Below, piece after piece: positions 11,301-21,910 of a stretch of 64,000 nt of DNA. How positions within the stretch are numbered: position 1 is the stretch's first letter; each line of letters starts with the position of its first letter. The translations under genes and the position numbers were made by a program. Origin of the DNA: Chelydra serpentina (lineage: Eukaryota > Chordata > Testudines > Chelydridae); assembly GCA_037349315.1 (NCBI GenBank), contig JBAIAC010000059.1, positions 17,950,501 through 18,014,500 of the forward strand, read 5' to 3'. The notes under the pieces were generated by a model. The model ran no database searches and was not told where the DNA came from. It was given only the letters and a program-made list of their open reading frames with translations.

Positions 11301-11921
11301 GTGCAGGAAGTGAAACCAGATATTATAGGGATAACAGAAACATGGTGGAATAGTAGTCATGACTGGGGTATAGGTATTGAAGGGTATGTGCTGTTTAGGA
11401 AAGACAGAAATAAAGGCAAAGGTGGTGGAGTAGCATTATATATCAATGATGAGGTAGACTGTAAAGAAATAAGTGATGGAATGGATAAGACAGAGTCTGT
11501 CTGGGCAAAAATCACATTGGGAAAGAAAGGTACTAGAGCCTCCCCTGGAATAGTGCTTGGGGTGTGATATAGACCACCAGGATTTGATTTGGATATGGAT
11601 AGAGATCTCGTTAACGTTTTTAATGAAGTAAATACTAATGGAAATTGTGTGATCATGGGAGACTTTAACTTCCCAGATATAGACTGGAGGACAAGTGCTA
11701 GTAATAATAATAGGGGCTGCTACTCTGAAACCCTTCACCAAGTAGTTGCTGAACCAACAAGAGGGGATGCCATTTTAGATTTGGTTTTGGTGAGTAGTGA
11801 GGACCTCATAGAAGAAATCGTTGTAGGGGACAACCGTGGTTTGAGTGATCATGAGCTAATTATGTGCAAACTAAATGGAAGGATAAACAAAAATAGATCT
11901 GTGACTAGGGAAATTAGTTAG
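11301..11921 (+). pseudogene. CR1 ORF2 apurinic-like endonuclease remnant
   Basis: The first frame (11,301-11,567) reads VKPDIIGITETWW, GYVLFRKDR, GKGGGVALYI, an N-terminal EEP nuclease with the catalytic ITETW Glu. A stop at 11,565-11,567 interrupts it. The second frame (11,589-11,921) reads VIMGDFNFPDIDW, LDLVLVSSEDLI, GLSDHELI, holding the catalytic GDFN and SDH motifs. The key active-site residues are still readable. The RT domain that should follow is deleted. Confidence 0.85.
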
Positions 11922-11971
11922 GGAAGTGGATTGGACTGAAGAACCTGTGGATCTTTGGCTTGTGGCTTGTT

Positions 11972-12259
11972 AGCCTAACCAAAAGAAGGCTGAGGGAAGA
12001 TATGACTGTTCTCTATAAATATATCAGAGGGATAAATACCAGGAAGGGAGAGGAATTATTTAAGCTCAATACCAATGTGGACAGAAGAACAAATGGATAT
12101 AAACCAACCATCAGGAAGTTTAGACTTGAAATTAGATGAAGGTTTCTAACCATCAGAGGAGTGAAGTTCTGGAACAGCCTTCCAAGGGGAGCAGTGGGGG
12201 CAAAAGACATATCTGGCTTCAAGATTAAGCTTGATAAGTTTATGGAGGGAATGGTATGA
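11972..12259 (+). pseudogene. CR1 ORF2 C-terminal tail
   Basis: The frame reads LTKRRLREDMTVLYKYIRG, then, after one in-frame TGA, RFLTIRGVKFWNSLPR and GFKIKLDKFMEGM to a TGA at 12,257-12,259. This is the conserved region after the RT thumb in CR1. The internal TGA sits where the family usually has Arg, so it fits CpG decay of CGA. Directly upstream the sequence jumps from endonuclease to this tail, marking the deletion point. Confidence 0.8.
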
Positions 12260-12710
12260 TGGGATAGCCTAATTTTGGCAATTAGCTGATCTTTGACTAT
12301 TAGCGGTAAATATGCCCAATAGCCTGTGATGGGATGTTAGATGGGGTGGGATCTGAGTTACTACAGAGAATTCTTTCCTGAGTGTCTGGCTGGTGAGTCT
12401 TGTCCACATGCTCAGGGTTTAGCTGATGGCCATATTTGGGGTCAAGGAAGGAATTTTCCTCCAAGGCAGATTGGCAGAGGCCTTGGGGGGTTTTCGCCTT
12501 CCTCTGCAGCCTGGGGCCCGGGTCACTTGCTGGAGGATTCTTTACACCTTGAAGTCTTTGAACCATGATTTGAGGACTTCAATAGCTCAGACATAGGTGA
12601 GAGGTTTATTACAGGAATGGGTGGGTGAGATTCGGTGGCCTGCGTTGTGCAGGAGGTCAGACTAGATGATCATAATGGTCCCTTCTGACCTTAAAGTCTA
12701 TGACTCTTTT

Positions 12711-12845
12711 ATCCACTCACTTATCCGGTCAGAGTTCTTCTGGGCAGCGTCCACCATCTCTCTTGATGCCTTTGAGGAGCAATGGGCAATGTCCAGGGTC
12801 CTCTGCTCGGTGTCCCCTTCTGGTTCCCTAGTTTTGGCCCTTTGA
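12711..12845 (+). pseudogene. Tx1-like LINE ORF2 extreme C-terminus
   Basis: The frame is open from the end of the nested CR1: LIRSEFFWAAS, LDAFEEQWAMSRVL, CSVSPSGSLVLAL and a TGA at 12,843-12,845. It resumes the protein begun at 9416-9709 after the CR1 insertion and a gap of missing residues. Identification is from memory of turtle Tx1-like elements. Confidence 0.55.
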
Positions 12846-13494
12846 CCCCCACGCCTGTTCCCGTTATTGCCTTTGTTGTCCCCCGAACTTGTTTGGGTTT
12901 TGGGTCCAGTAGCTCCTCCCTAGGCTGGGGGAGGGGCTTTTAGCAGTGTCCCGGTACTCAAAAAGGGCATTCTGTTCACAGCAGCTCCAGTCAGGCATAG
13001 CAGATTGAGGCAGACCTGTGCCTAATTTGTGGGTGGGGCAGGGCAGAAAGGCTAATGAAGCCATTAGCCAGAGCCCACAAATAGGCACAGGAAGGAAGTG
13101 GAAAAGGGAAAAGCAGGCAGTGAAAGAGAGAGAGAGTGACTGATTGATTGATTTCTCTCCCCTGCTTGTCAAGGTACTAGGTATACTGTGAAGGTGATGG
13201 GACTCAACTATAAATAAACTGCACAGCGTGTTGAACCAGTATAAGGGTCTCTGTGTGGTTTGTTGACTGAGACAGAAGCAGGATGGAGGAGGCCCTGTTA
13301 CACAGGGATTTGGACAATGCCTCATTTCTGCTTCCTGAGTGATGTGGTAAAGTGAAGACCAAAAAGGGACAAAGGTGGGGGGTTCTTTTTCAGTTGGTTT
13401 GATGGCTTTCTTGAAAAGGAAGCAACACACTAGAAATGAATCTTTGTAACTAATGCATGTTAAGAAATGGATCTACTTTAGATGCCTGAGAACG

Positions 13495-13605
13495 TATTAT
13501 TAAAATTATTTGTCTTACCATAGCACCTAGTAGCCCTAGACATGGACCAGGAACCCATTGGGCAAGGCGCTGTTTGCACTGAATATAAGTGTAAGCAAAG
13601 CAGTT
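13495..13605 (-). repeat. MIR-type SINE tail fragment
   Basis: CATAGCACCTAGTAGCCC and CATTGGGCAAGGCGCTGT match the recurring tail found in full context at 5040-5290. Only the tail is recognisable. Confidence 0.6.
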
Positions 13606-13954
13606 AGCACAGCTACACCATGCTCATTAGCACTTCCGTTCCTATTTCTACTCTATGCGGCATCCAACTAAAATCACCGCTGCATCAAACTCAAGGCCCC
13701 TTTCTAAAGAGCAGACGCTTTAGTTCTGTTCTCCTTGCTGTCTGCATGATCTGCCATAACTTGCTGTTTCAATGACAGAGCATGACCGTCAAGGACAAAA
13801 ACAAGATGGAGATAGGCTAAGAACTGTGAGGATGTGGGAGAAAAAGTTCCTTTTCACTGAGCCAATTGTCAGATGTTGAGGAAGGCGGCTTCCCTTCGGC
13901 TAGGATGAATTCCACTATGGACAGGGTTAACTTGAGAGCGACACTATGATCAAA

Positions 13955-14225
13955 TGAATCAGGCATAGAACTGGGAGCCAGGAATGCCTGAGTCCTTATC
14001 CCAAGTCTGTTGTTGATTCCCCATGTGGCCATGAGCAAATCAGTTCATTACAATGTGCCTCTGTTTCCCCTATCTGTAATAAGGGGATAACATTCTTCCT
14101 TACCTCACAGGGGTTTTTAAGAGCAGTAATTAACTACCCTATGTACAGTGCTATGAGTGCACATCGACAAGAGAGAACTGTGTGTCCAGATTCTAGACAA
14201 ATACTGTTTTTAATAAAAGTATTAT
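13955..14225 (+). repeat. MIR-type CORE-SINE, plus strand
   Basis: GATTCCCCATGTGGCCATGA, CCTCTGTTTCCCCTATCTGT and ACCTCACAGGGGTT follow the MIR order (core, splice-site-like CCCCATCTGTAAAATGGGG region, tail). A tail in the opposite sense (AAAGTCCCAGCCCCATTG) follows at 14,245-14,290, probably a second insertion. Confidence 0.65.
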
Positions 14226-14290
14226 TATAATGAATTGGATTGTGGGAGTGCCTAAAAGTCCCAGCCCCATTGTGCTAGGTGCGGTACAAT

Positions 14291-16514
14291 TAATTTGCAT
14301 AAGTTATTTCAACGCAGTTCCATTTTCAGTGACAGTCTGTCCATGGGAAAGCAGATAAGAATGTTTTCACCCCAAGGGTCTCCTTCCACTGTTGTAATGT
14401 TGATTCACCCCGAAGATGTTTTGGGGGCACTTTTAGGACCAAACTTTCAAAACCTGGCACCTAAGTTGCACTTCCAAAATGTATGCTGGCCCCTATTTTG
14501 TGTGTATACCCATATTGGTCTGCTCTGACCGGCATTTCCAAGTGCAGGATGAGTAATTGCAGGTGCGTGTGTGTCTATTTGTGCATGCGGATACCAGCTT
14601 TGCTGGTGCGAAGGCTTGTTTGCCTACAGTTTTGTGTGCACTAGGGATTCTGTCCACATGCACATTTTTGTGGATGCTGTTTAGATAGCCACTAATAGGT
14701 CCTCAGCTGGTGTATGTTTGGGCAGCGGCACTGAAGACAATGCCACGCCAGTATATGCCAACTGAAGAGAGAGCTCCTAGTTTGGAATATTTGGCCCTTG
14801 ATGCTTTTCAAGCCCAGCTACAGTGTAGCATGCAGGACAGCCCTAGATACACCTCAGGAAGGTGGACAAGTAGCAACCTGAGCTCACACATGCCTAGGAC
14901 AGACAGTGCCCCAGTTTGTAGCTCAGGCAAGATTTACTTATGGAATCCCCTTCAAAGTTTGGCAGGCCCACTTCCCTCACACAGGAACAGGACGACTCCC
15001 CAGATAATCTAATTCAATGAAGAGCTGCCAACACTTGTTGTGGATTCCTGAAGGGTAAGTGACTCAGGATGACAAAACGTGGTATCCATCTACCCCCATC
15101 ATTGTGCTTTGCATCATGATCTTTGGGAGGAGGGGAACATATCCAGAGCAATTTATTCTGACTCAGCAATCCCCTTGAAGTGATTTTGTGGTGGTGGTGA
15201 GGCCTCAAGCCCGACTAAAATATCTTGGCTCTGCTATTCTTGCAACAAACATACAAAGGTCTCATGCCAGCAGTGAAGGGCAATTGGAAGAGAATGCAAA
15301 TAAAGTCTTAAGTTCATTCAGATTGTTTGAATAGAGAACTGAAAACTAAGCTGCAGAGCGGATTGTGAAACAATTCTTTTGGGCCATGGTGTTGTTAACA
15401 CTGCCTAGAAAGAGAGGGATAAAAGTTATCCTCTGTCTCTGTTTGTGACTGTTTACAAAAAAGGACTTGGTCTAGTTACCAGGAAACAGGGTTGAATCAC
15501 TCTGAAATAAACGATGCACATATAATTGTGAATCTGAATTACCTCTTTGGAACCCAACTGAGGCAAACCAGCTGCCGGGTGGGTGGCTAAAGTTGTCAAT
15601 GCAGACAGGGAGTGACAAATGATGTCGGCCGTGTGACCAGACAGCTCAAGAGTGGTATCTGGCTTTATCTAAAAAGGAAGAGAAGCTTCCCAATTTGCTG
15701 AAGCTAATCTCGCTGTATTATTTCCTTTTCCTGGAAGGCACGGACAGAAGAATATTATCCATGGCCCGGAGGGCCACTGGATTAATTCTTTCAGATGAAA
15801 TAGCTAAATTGACCCAGTGTGTTTTAAAAAAGATTCGGCCAGGTTTTAGAATATAGACATGTGATGCATTTTTAATCCACCTACAGTCTTTCTTCTGACC
15901 TGGGAAGATATTTTGCTAAGGAATCCCAATCAACCATGTAAAGCCTATCTGCTCTTTAGACTGGCCTCAAGAATGATGCACCAATTTTCAGCAAAAATCT
16001 TTGCTGGGGTGTCCAGTCCTACCTCCTCCTGCTCCACCCCCTCCTTCCAGATTGGGTCCTTGCTGGAAATTGATCTGCATGAACCTTCCTAAAGAATTAT
16101 CTCTGGGTGATTTAATTTTGTGTTAAGCCCTGAACAAAAAACTGCAATTGCTTGTTTGGTCAAAGCTGAATGCCACGTTCCAAAGGACCTTCAGCCTTCA
16201 CACTTTGATTCCTGCTGATTAACACTGGCATTAACAGGCCCAGGACGTTAATGGGAAGTCAGCTGAGTTGATAGAGCTTATAAGGAAACGGTTCTGAGTC
16301 TTAACATTTTCTCACACCCCACCCCAGTTTTCTGTGAGGATGGCTGGCTCCGAGAACTGGCAATGAGACCTGGAGCATTTCACCACTAGGTCATAGGTTT
16401 GCAGTTATTGTAGACTGGTAATGACCCATTTGGGGGAATGCAGTAGGACCCCATTTGCTCCTGTAGTAGACAGGTGCCTGCAGCACCAAACTGCCAACTC
16501 AGCTGACAACGCCC
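14291..16514. other. Intergenic DNA, nothing recognised
   Basis: No exon, RNA gene or bounded repeat was recognised. A 100-codon frame at 14,710-15,012 has no family resemblance. Confidence 0.5.
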
Positions 16515-16537
16515 TTGTTGGTGAAGCTGGTGGAAAA

Positions 16538-16580
16538 ATATCTTCTTGTTTGTTTGTTTGTTTGTTTGTTTGTTTGTTTT
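16538..16580 (+). repeat. (TTTG)n microsatellite
   Basis: About ten consecutive TTTG/GTTT units, uninterrupted. Confidence 0.95.
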
Positions 16581-16589
16581 AAAGGAAAC

Positions 16590-16885
16590 ATTGAAAGATT
16601 TTTCAGGGGTTATTTTGTTTTCATTGGAATTTCACATGAGAAAATCAATTTTTCAAATGAAAAGCTGAAACTGAAAACAAAAACAATTGCAGTGTTTGAA
16701 ACCATTTTCTCTTAATATTAATTTGGGGGGAAATTCATTTTCAAAACTGAAATTTTCCATTGAAAGCGTAACATTTTAAAACAAACGTTTACTTTTTTTA
16801 ATGAAAAAATGGAAAATTAAGTTGAAAATGTTTTTTTCCCTGTGAAAATGGTTTCTTTTAATGAAAAGCCATTTTTCATCAGTTA
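16590..16885. repeat. AT-rich repeat of the GAAAATTTTC type
   Basis: Runs of GAAAATTTTC-like words (CTGAAATTTTCCATTGAAAG, GTTGAAAATGTTTTTTTCCC, AATGAAAAGCCATTTTTCAT) form many short inverted pairs. The same composition occurs at 31,940-32,050 and 36,950-37,205. It looks like an interspersed, fold-back-prone element. Confidence 0.5.
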
Positions 16886-17119
16886 CATTTCAGTTCAGCC
16901 ATTTGTACTTGTTTGCAGTCTCATTAGAAGCACCAATGATTTCATGGGTACAGAACAATCTTCTTGCCTTTAGAAGGTCCCCCTATGTCAGGCTGAGGCA
17001 CGTTGCTGGGATAGGATATGGGAAACTTGTACTTGCAATGTGACTGCTTACCTGCTTGGTAGACAGAGGACTTCAGCTTCTAGGCCTATCATTCAGACAT
17101 GTTTCATGAACACCAAAGG

Positions 17120-17219
17120 TGAGATTTTCATTGTTGGCCTAAACTTTGCTCCTAATGAACTCCCTTTGACTTCAAAGGGAGCAGAGTTAGGCCAAGAGTG
17201 AATGCTTTAGAAAATCTCA
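17120..17219. repeat. Fold-back repeat with GAGATTTTC ends
   Basis: The left half reads GTGAGATTTTCATTG, GGCCTAAACTTTGCTCC; the right half reads GGAGCAGAGTTAGGCC and AGAAAATCTCAC. The halves are inverted copies around CCCTTTGACTTCAAAGGG. It belongs to a class of short elements recurring at 21,805, 30,000 and 44,270 in this window. Confidence 0.65.
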
Positions 17220-17640
17220 CTCACATCCACTTCAACTATTCTCTCTAAATTAGACTCCCAAATGGCTGAGCCATTGACTAACCACACCTCACACCAAAAG
17301 TTGGTTTATAGCGAGTTATTTAAAATTCTTAAGGCTGCAATTTTTTCACATTTCACGGCAGAGGTGCAGGAAAACCAGGATATGTCATGGAAAGGGGGAG
17401 AACAAGGGGCTTCGGAGGGGGGGAGGGGAAGGTGGACAGCGAGCCCACGCCAGTGAGGAGGGGAGGTCCCAGGAGGTTGAGGTGGAAAGGGGCTGGAAAC
17501 TGAGCCTATTCCGCACTCATACTGCAGTGGCTTCTCCTGTCCTAGGGCCCTGCTCCAGGTGTTCTGACCTGACCCATGTGGTTTCAGTGCCACTCAGCTT
17601 AGGTGCGGCTGCCCTGATGAAGGGGCATTGTGACCTAGAG

Positions 17641-18312
17641 CAGTGGTTTTCAAACTTTTTTTCTGGCGACCCAGTTGAAGAAAATTGTTGATGCCTGAGA
17701 CCCAATGCAGCTGGGGATGAGGGGACTCTGGGCTGGGGCAGGGGTGCAGGAGGGGGTCAAGGCTCTGGGCTGGGGTTGCAGGTTCTGGGGTGGGGCCGGG
17801 GATGAGGGGTTTGGGGTGCAGGAAGGGGCTCTGGGTTTGGGGGGGCTCAGGGCTGGGGCAGGGGATTGGGGCATGGGTTGGGGCACGGGCTTACCTCAGG
17901 CAGCTCCCGGTCAGCGGCTCAGCGAGGGTGCTAAGGCAGGCTTCCTGCCTGTCCTCGCACCGCGGACCGTGCTGTGCCCCGAAAGCAGCCAGCAGCAGGT
18001 CCAGCTCCTAGGTGGAAGTGTGCAAGCAGCTCTGCAGAGACCACCACCCCCCCCACAACTCCCATTGGCCTAGGAGCTGGTCCTCGGGGCGGGGATTATC
18101 CCTATGCACCCCCCTAGAAGCCGGACCTGCTGCTGGTCGCTTCTGGGGCGCAGCACAGTGTCGGAACAGGTAGGGACTAGCCTGCCTTAGCTGGGCAGCA
18201 CCACAGGACTTTTAATGGCCCGGTCAGCGGTGCTGACCAGAGCTCCCACGACCCAGTCCCTTCCATTCTGCGACCCAGTACTGGGTCGCGATCCACAGTT
18301 TGAGAACCACTG
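17641..18312. mobile_element. Non-autonomous hAT element, 672 bp, with 8-bp TSD
   Basis: The ends are CAGTGGTTTTCAAACTTTTT and, from the right, CAGTGGTTCTCAAACTGTG, the Charlie-type hAT terminus. ACCTAGAG flanks it exactly at 17,633-17,640 and 18,313-18,320. The interior is G-rich on the plus strand (GGGGCTGGGG, GGGGTTTGGGG) and contains no transposase. Open frames in it are by-products of composition. Confidence 0.95.
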
Positions 18313-18551
18313 ACCTAGAGCACAGGGTTGCAAAGCCACTCAGGTTTGACGAGTCTGCCCCTCCGTCTCCTCTATGGAAGAGCAGATACACCAAACCCAA
18401 GTGGCATTGTGACCATGTGGGCCAGGTCGCAAGGTCAGGAGGGGAAAAGAGCCACCACTGTGGTGGTCATGGACTTTATTCAAATTCTTAGTTACCACGA
18501 ACACCAGGACATCTGTGCTAAAATAGTCGCCTTAATCATTATCAGCTACAG

Positions 18552-18690
18552 CTGGTCAAATGTTTTCAAATTTTGACATTTCAGCATGTTTTGTCATCAA
18601 CATTTTTAATTTTAACCAAAAACAAACAGAAAAAGAATGAAGAAAACAATGTGGATGAAAATTGTCATGGCTTCTTTGACCAGTTCTCTG
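18552..18690. mobile_element. Short element with AGCTGGTCAAA ends
   Basis: It starts AGCTGGTCAAATG and ends CTTTGACCAGTTCT, inverted copies of each other, with an AT-rich interior (TTTTCAAATTTTGACA). The same end word begins an AT-rich segment at 31,946. TSD not resolved; superfamily unknown. Confidence 0.5.
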
Positions 18691-20244
18691 AAAGGCAGTT
18701 ATCTACACGCAGCATATATTAAAAACACAGAAATAAACATATCAGCTTCTCCAGTACATGAGAGATGGGGCATGGGTTGGGTCAGAAACCATTAACTCCT
18801 CCTTCCTCAAAGTCTGGGCTGAAAGACGAGCCTTGGAGAAGGGATTGAAGGTCTATAGACGTGGGCTACTTCAGACCAGGGTGCGGAATTGAATTCCAAA
18901 GTCTAAAGTCCCTCACAGAAAATGCCCTCCCAGTACCTACCTCTTTTTTTTTTAATGATAATTAACCTCAGATCAGGGACATTGAACATTCAGGTTAATG
19001 TCATTCTAATTTTCCCTTTGTGGGTTACTTTCTAAATGGCTTTCCAAGGGGGAGTCCTGCCACTTGTCATGAGAGACTATCCCCATCTAATGGATGTCTC
19101 TGTTGTGATTTTTTTCCACTGATATTCATCCTAACCTTCCCATCGCACAAGTTTATCCAATTACTCATATTTATACTCAGTTACTAAACAATTTCTCTTC
19201 CTCCTTTTCATCTGCTTAAACTAAAGACTATTAGCATCCTACTTTCCACCCCATAGTTCTCATTTAACCGGCCTGCTTCTTCAGTCCCTGGAATCTTTCC
19301 TCATAAATTAATCATTTTTTGTTGTACTTAAAATAGTTGGAATCTGTAAAATGTCATTAGATTTAAAATTTCTATTTAGGAACAACAAATAAGCTGCTGA
19401 TCGGTTGCCAAAAAAATAATAGAACATCCCCAAACACCTAAAAGCTGCTAACAGGTTTTTTCTCCTGCAGTCCCAGACACACCCAGCAGATGGAGCACAG
19501 GTTAACTCAAGAAATCCTGTTCCCAGAGCTGCCCTGACACCATGGTTGACATAGGGAATGAAGCTTACGAGAAAGAAGTAGAACATGCCCTGGAATTCTG
19601 ATCCATCACAACTGGCTCATGTGTGTGTCTGAAAGTGTTTACCAAAGGGAAATAAAATCCAGGTAGGGACTTTCAAGCTTCAGAAAGCTAGGTGCTGCAT
19701 TGGTTAGAGCAAGAGACTGTAATCTGGGGGTTGGGGCTAACTTCTAGTCTACTTTCTTCTTGTGTAAATCCAGAGTAGCTTTGCTGAAACCTATGAAGTT
19801 CCACCAGGATAACAGACATCAAAGTCTGACTTGTGGTTTCTGTTCCTGAGTCTGTCCGCATTTTACTATGAGATCTTGGTTACATCAGCTACGGTGTCTC
19901 TTTCCACATCTGCATAGACAGGACTAATACTACTAATACTAAACATGGACAGGGGTATGGACGTTTAGGTGCTTATCCAAACTGAACCGGGGCACGTTAT
20001 GTTAATGTCTGCCCATCGCTGCCTGTTACTATTATCAAATATTTATTGAGCACCAATGGTGTGCTCACCACAGTACAAAGAACAAGAGGCATGGTTACTT
20101 CCCCCGCCCCCAGGGATGAGGAGCGTCAATCAAGGCTGCCACTCAGGCAAGGTGATCAAGCATTTCAAGGCTGTCAGTCACATTTCCATTGTTCTTTGAA
20201 ATGGGCGTCAGTGAAGAAATGCAAACTGTTGACAGCAGGGTGAT

Positions 20245-20387
20245 CTAGTGGGTAGTTCCCTGGACCGTGAAACCGGACACTTGGCTTCTATTCCCTGCTC
20301 TGCCACTGACCTGCTGAGTAATCATGGGCGAGTCATTTCAACTCCCTCGGCCTCTGTCTTGTCTGTTTAGATTCTTTGGGGGCAGGG
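20245..20387 (+). repeat. MIR-type CORE-SINE, plus strand
   Basis: CTAGTGGGTAGTTCCCTGGA, CTGCTCTGCCACTGACCTGC and ATCATGGGCGAGTCATTTCA follow the MIR core. The tail begins TTTAGATTCTTTGGGGGCAG and is replaced by unrelated sequence at about 20,388. Confidence 0.8.
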
Positions 20388-20580
20388 CTAGGACCCACTG
20401 TCCTAATTAGGCTTCCCATATCCCATAATTTTCATGGGTCCTAATATTTTTTTTGTCCATGTGCTCCCCTTGTCCTGTAGTAGGAGTTTGTCTACATGGG
20501 TGGAGAAACAGCCTTGATAAACCAAGCTCTCGGATCTCTATCATACAGACTCATGAATATTTACAGTCACTTATTCATGT
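20388..20580 (+). repeat. 193-bp duplicated segment, copy A
   Basis: From CTAGGACCCACTGTCCTAAT to TTACAGTCACTTATTCATG this segment is nearly identical to 27,483-27,674 on the same strand, with scattered substitutions and small indels. No terminal repeats or coding potential were seen. It may be an unnamed interspersed repeat or a local duplication. Confidence 0.85.
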
Positions 20581-20785
20581 CTCTCACTACAGCAATGTGG
20601 CCCTAACCTCTAGCTCCCACTGTAATACAAACAGTTAATAACAGCACCTGCCTCGCACTACTTTGCTCATGAACCTCAGTCCTGCCCCACCACACACCCT
20701 GTTATCTCAGGCTTTGTGCTTCTCTTGAGCTGAGACCATTAAGTGTTCTAAAATTTTTCCTCTAATTCATAGATAATTGAGAACT

Positions 20786-21240
20786 GAGGCTGTTCTGGGT
20801 GAAATTCGATGGCCTGTGCTATGCAGAAGGTCAGAGTAGATGACACAGGTGCTGACTTTCCAAAGTGCTGGGTGGTGCGCGACCCCCGGCTCTGCTCCAG
20901 GCCCCACCCCCACTCCATCCCTTCCCCCAAGGCCACACCCCGCCCCCACTCCGCCCAGTTCCACCCCCTCCCCCGAGCGTGCCACGTCCTCGCTCCTCCC
21001 CCTTCCCCCTAGAGCCTCCTGCGTACTGCAAAACAGCTGTTTGCGGCAGGCGGGAGGCGCCTGGGGGTAGGCGCTGGGAGGTGGGGGGGAGCTGATAGGG
21101 GGGCTGCCAGTGGGTGCTCAGCACCCACCATTTTTTCCCTGCGGGTGCTCCAGCCCCAGAGCACCCACGGAGTCGGCGCCTATGCTAGATGATCATGACA
21201 GTCCATTCTGGCCTTAAAATCCATAAATCTATTGTGTATA
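20786..21240 (+). mobile_element. CR1 3' end, split by a hAT-like insertion
   Basis: GATGGCCTGTGCTATGCAGA, GTCAGAGTAGATGA and, after the insertion, AGATGATCATGACAGTCC, GGCCTTAAAATCCATAAATC are the standard CR1 3' terminus. The element at 20,845-21,185 interrupts it. Confidence 0.85.
20845..21185. mobile_element. GC-rich hAT-like element (GGCGCCGACTCC end family)
   Basis: Flanked by TAGATGAC (20,837-20,844) and TAGATGAT (21,186-21,193), 7 of 8 matching within a known CR1 context, so insertion is certain. The left end reads ACAGGTGCTGACTTT; the right end reads ACGGAGTCGGCGCCTATGC. The right part contains CAGCACCCACC and GCACCCACGG, shared in inverted orientation with 29,538-29,767. No transposase. 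Confidence 0.85.
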
Positions 21241-21804
21241 AAATTGTTGGACATGATAGGCCGAATAAAACTCAATCCACTCTTTTTGGACTGACCAGCG
21301 CAAATGGTTATGTACATCCAGTCCTCTGCTGTAACTGCTAGACCACAAGGTCTCACTTTTATCTATTATGAACAGTAAAACAAAAATGCTATTTGTTTCC
21401 CAGAGAGAAAGTAACCTTGTTACTGTACATCGCATATAAGTACCCCCCAAAAAAGTACAGTCAAGGTGTCTGTAACCCAACAATATCTTAGCACATGACA
21501 CTGGATCAAGTCCTAGCATCAAGGACACAGGACCAAAGAAAGCAGAACAGTAACTAGAAACAATGGAGGGAATGCGTAAATGCAAGGAGTGTTTCTGATA
21601 AAGATTCCAGCAGATTTGTGGATTTGGTAAACAGAATGAGGGACACTGCATGGTATCAGTTTGCAGAAGCACATTCTGTGACCTCGAAGCACCAGAGAGC
21701 GGGGGTTTTGAAGGCAGTCAATAATAAAGATAATACTTTGCACCCAACAATCCACTCCCTGTCAGCCAGGCTTTATGCTAATTTTCAGGCAGGTGTAAAT
21801 TGAG

Positions 21805-21910
21805 GTATAGTTATGCTACAGGTCTTATTTGGAGAGTCTCTGAGCACCCACAGCTCTAATTAAAGTCAATGGGAACTACGGGTGTTCAGTACCTTTGAAA
21901 ATCTGGCCTT
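21805..21910. repeat. Half of a fold-back repeat
   Basis: TAATTAAAGTCAATGGGAAC followed by TACCTTTGAAAATCTGGCC is the right half of the fold-back type described at 17,120-17,219. Confidence 0.5.

Larger units (their letters stand above)
9716..12709 (+). mobile_element. CR1 LINE with reverse transcriptase core deleted
   Basis: Order on the plus strand: 5' UTR (about 9716-9900), ORF1 with an esterase-like domain, ORF2 endonuclease, an abrupt jump near 11,925-11,971, RT C-terminal tail, and the typical CR1 3' end (GGAGGTCAGACTAGATGATC, CTTAAAGTCTATGACTC). The catalytic RT region (about 1.5-2 kb in a full element) is absent, so the copy cannot be autonomous. The segment GAGAACCAGGCAGAGGAA occurs twice, near 9761 and 10,253, suggesting an internal duplication in the 5' part. 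It is inserted in the Tx1-like LINE. Confidence 0.85.
8896..13265 (+). mobile_element. Tx1-like LINE 3' portion, split by two nested insertions
   Basis: Two separated plus-strand pieces belong to one decayed LINE. The left piece (8896-9109 resuming at 9405-9715) encodes LRGLRYDRQLFFLHL, then LSELPVFYQDLLQT and QRLVLVGVTKIGDLLDYD. The right piece (from about 12,711) encodes LIRSEFFWAAS, DAFEEQWAMS and SVSPSGSLVLAL with a stop at 12,843-12,845, followed by a 3' UTR to about 13,265. These match my recollection of the C-terminal part of turtle Tx1/L1-like ORF2. A PIF-like element (9110-9404) and a CR1 (about 9716-12,709) are inserted in it. About 150 residues between the two pieces are missing. 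Family name is moderately certain; boundaries are approximate. Confidence 0.6.

Noticed and set aside
12864..13430. 188-codon minus-strand open frame
   Set aside because: It lies opposite the 3' UTR of the Tx1-like LINE and its flank, has no recognisable domain, and frame length alone is not evidence in low-stop-density DNA.
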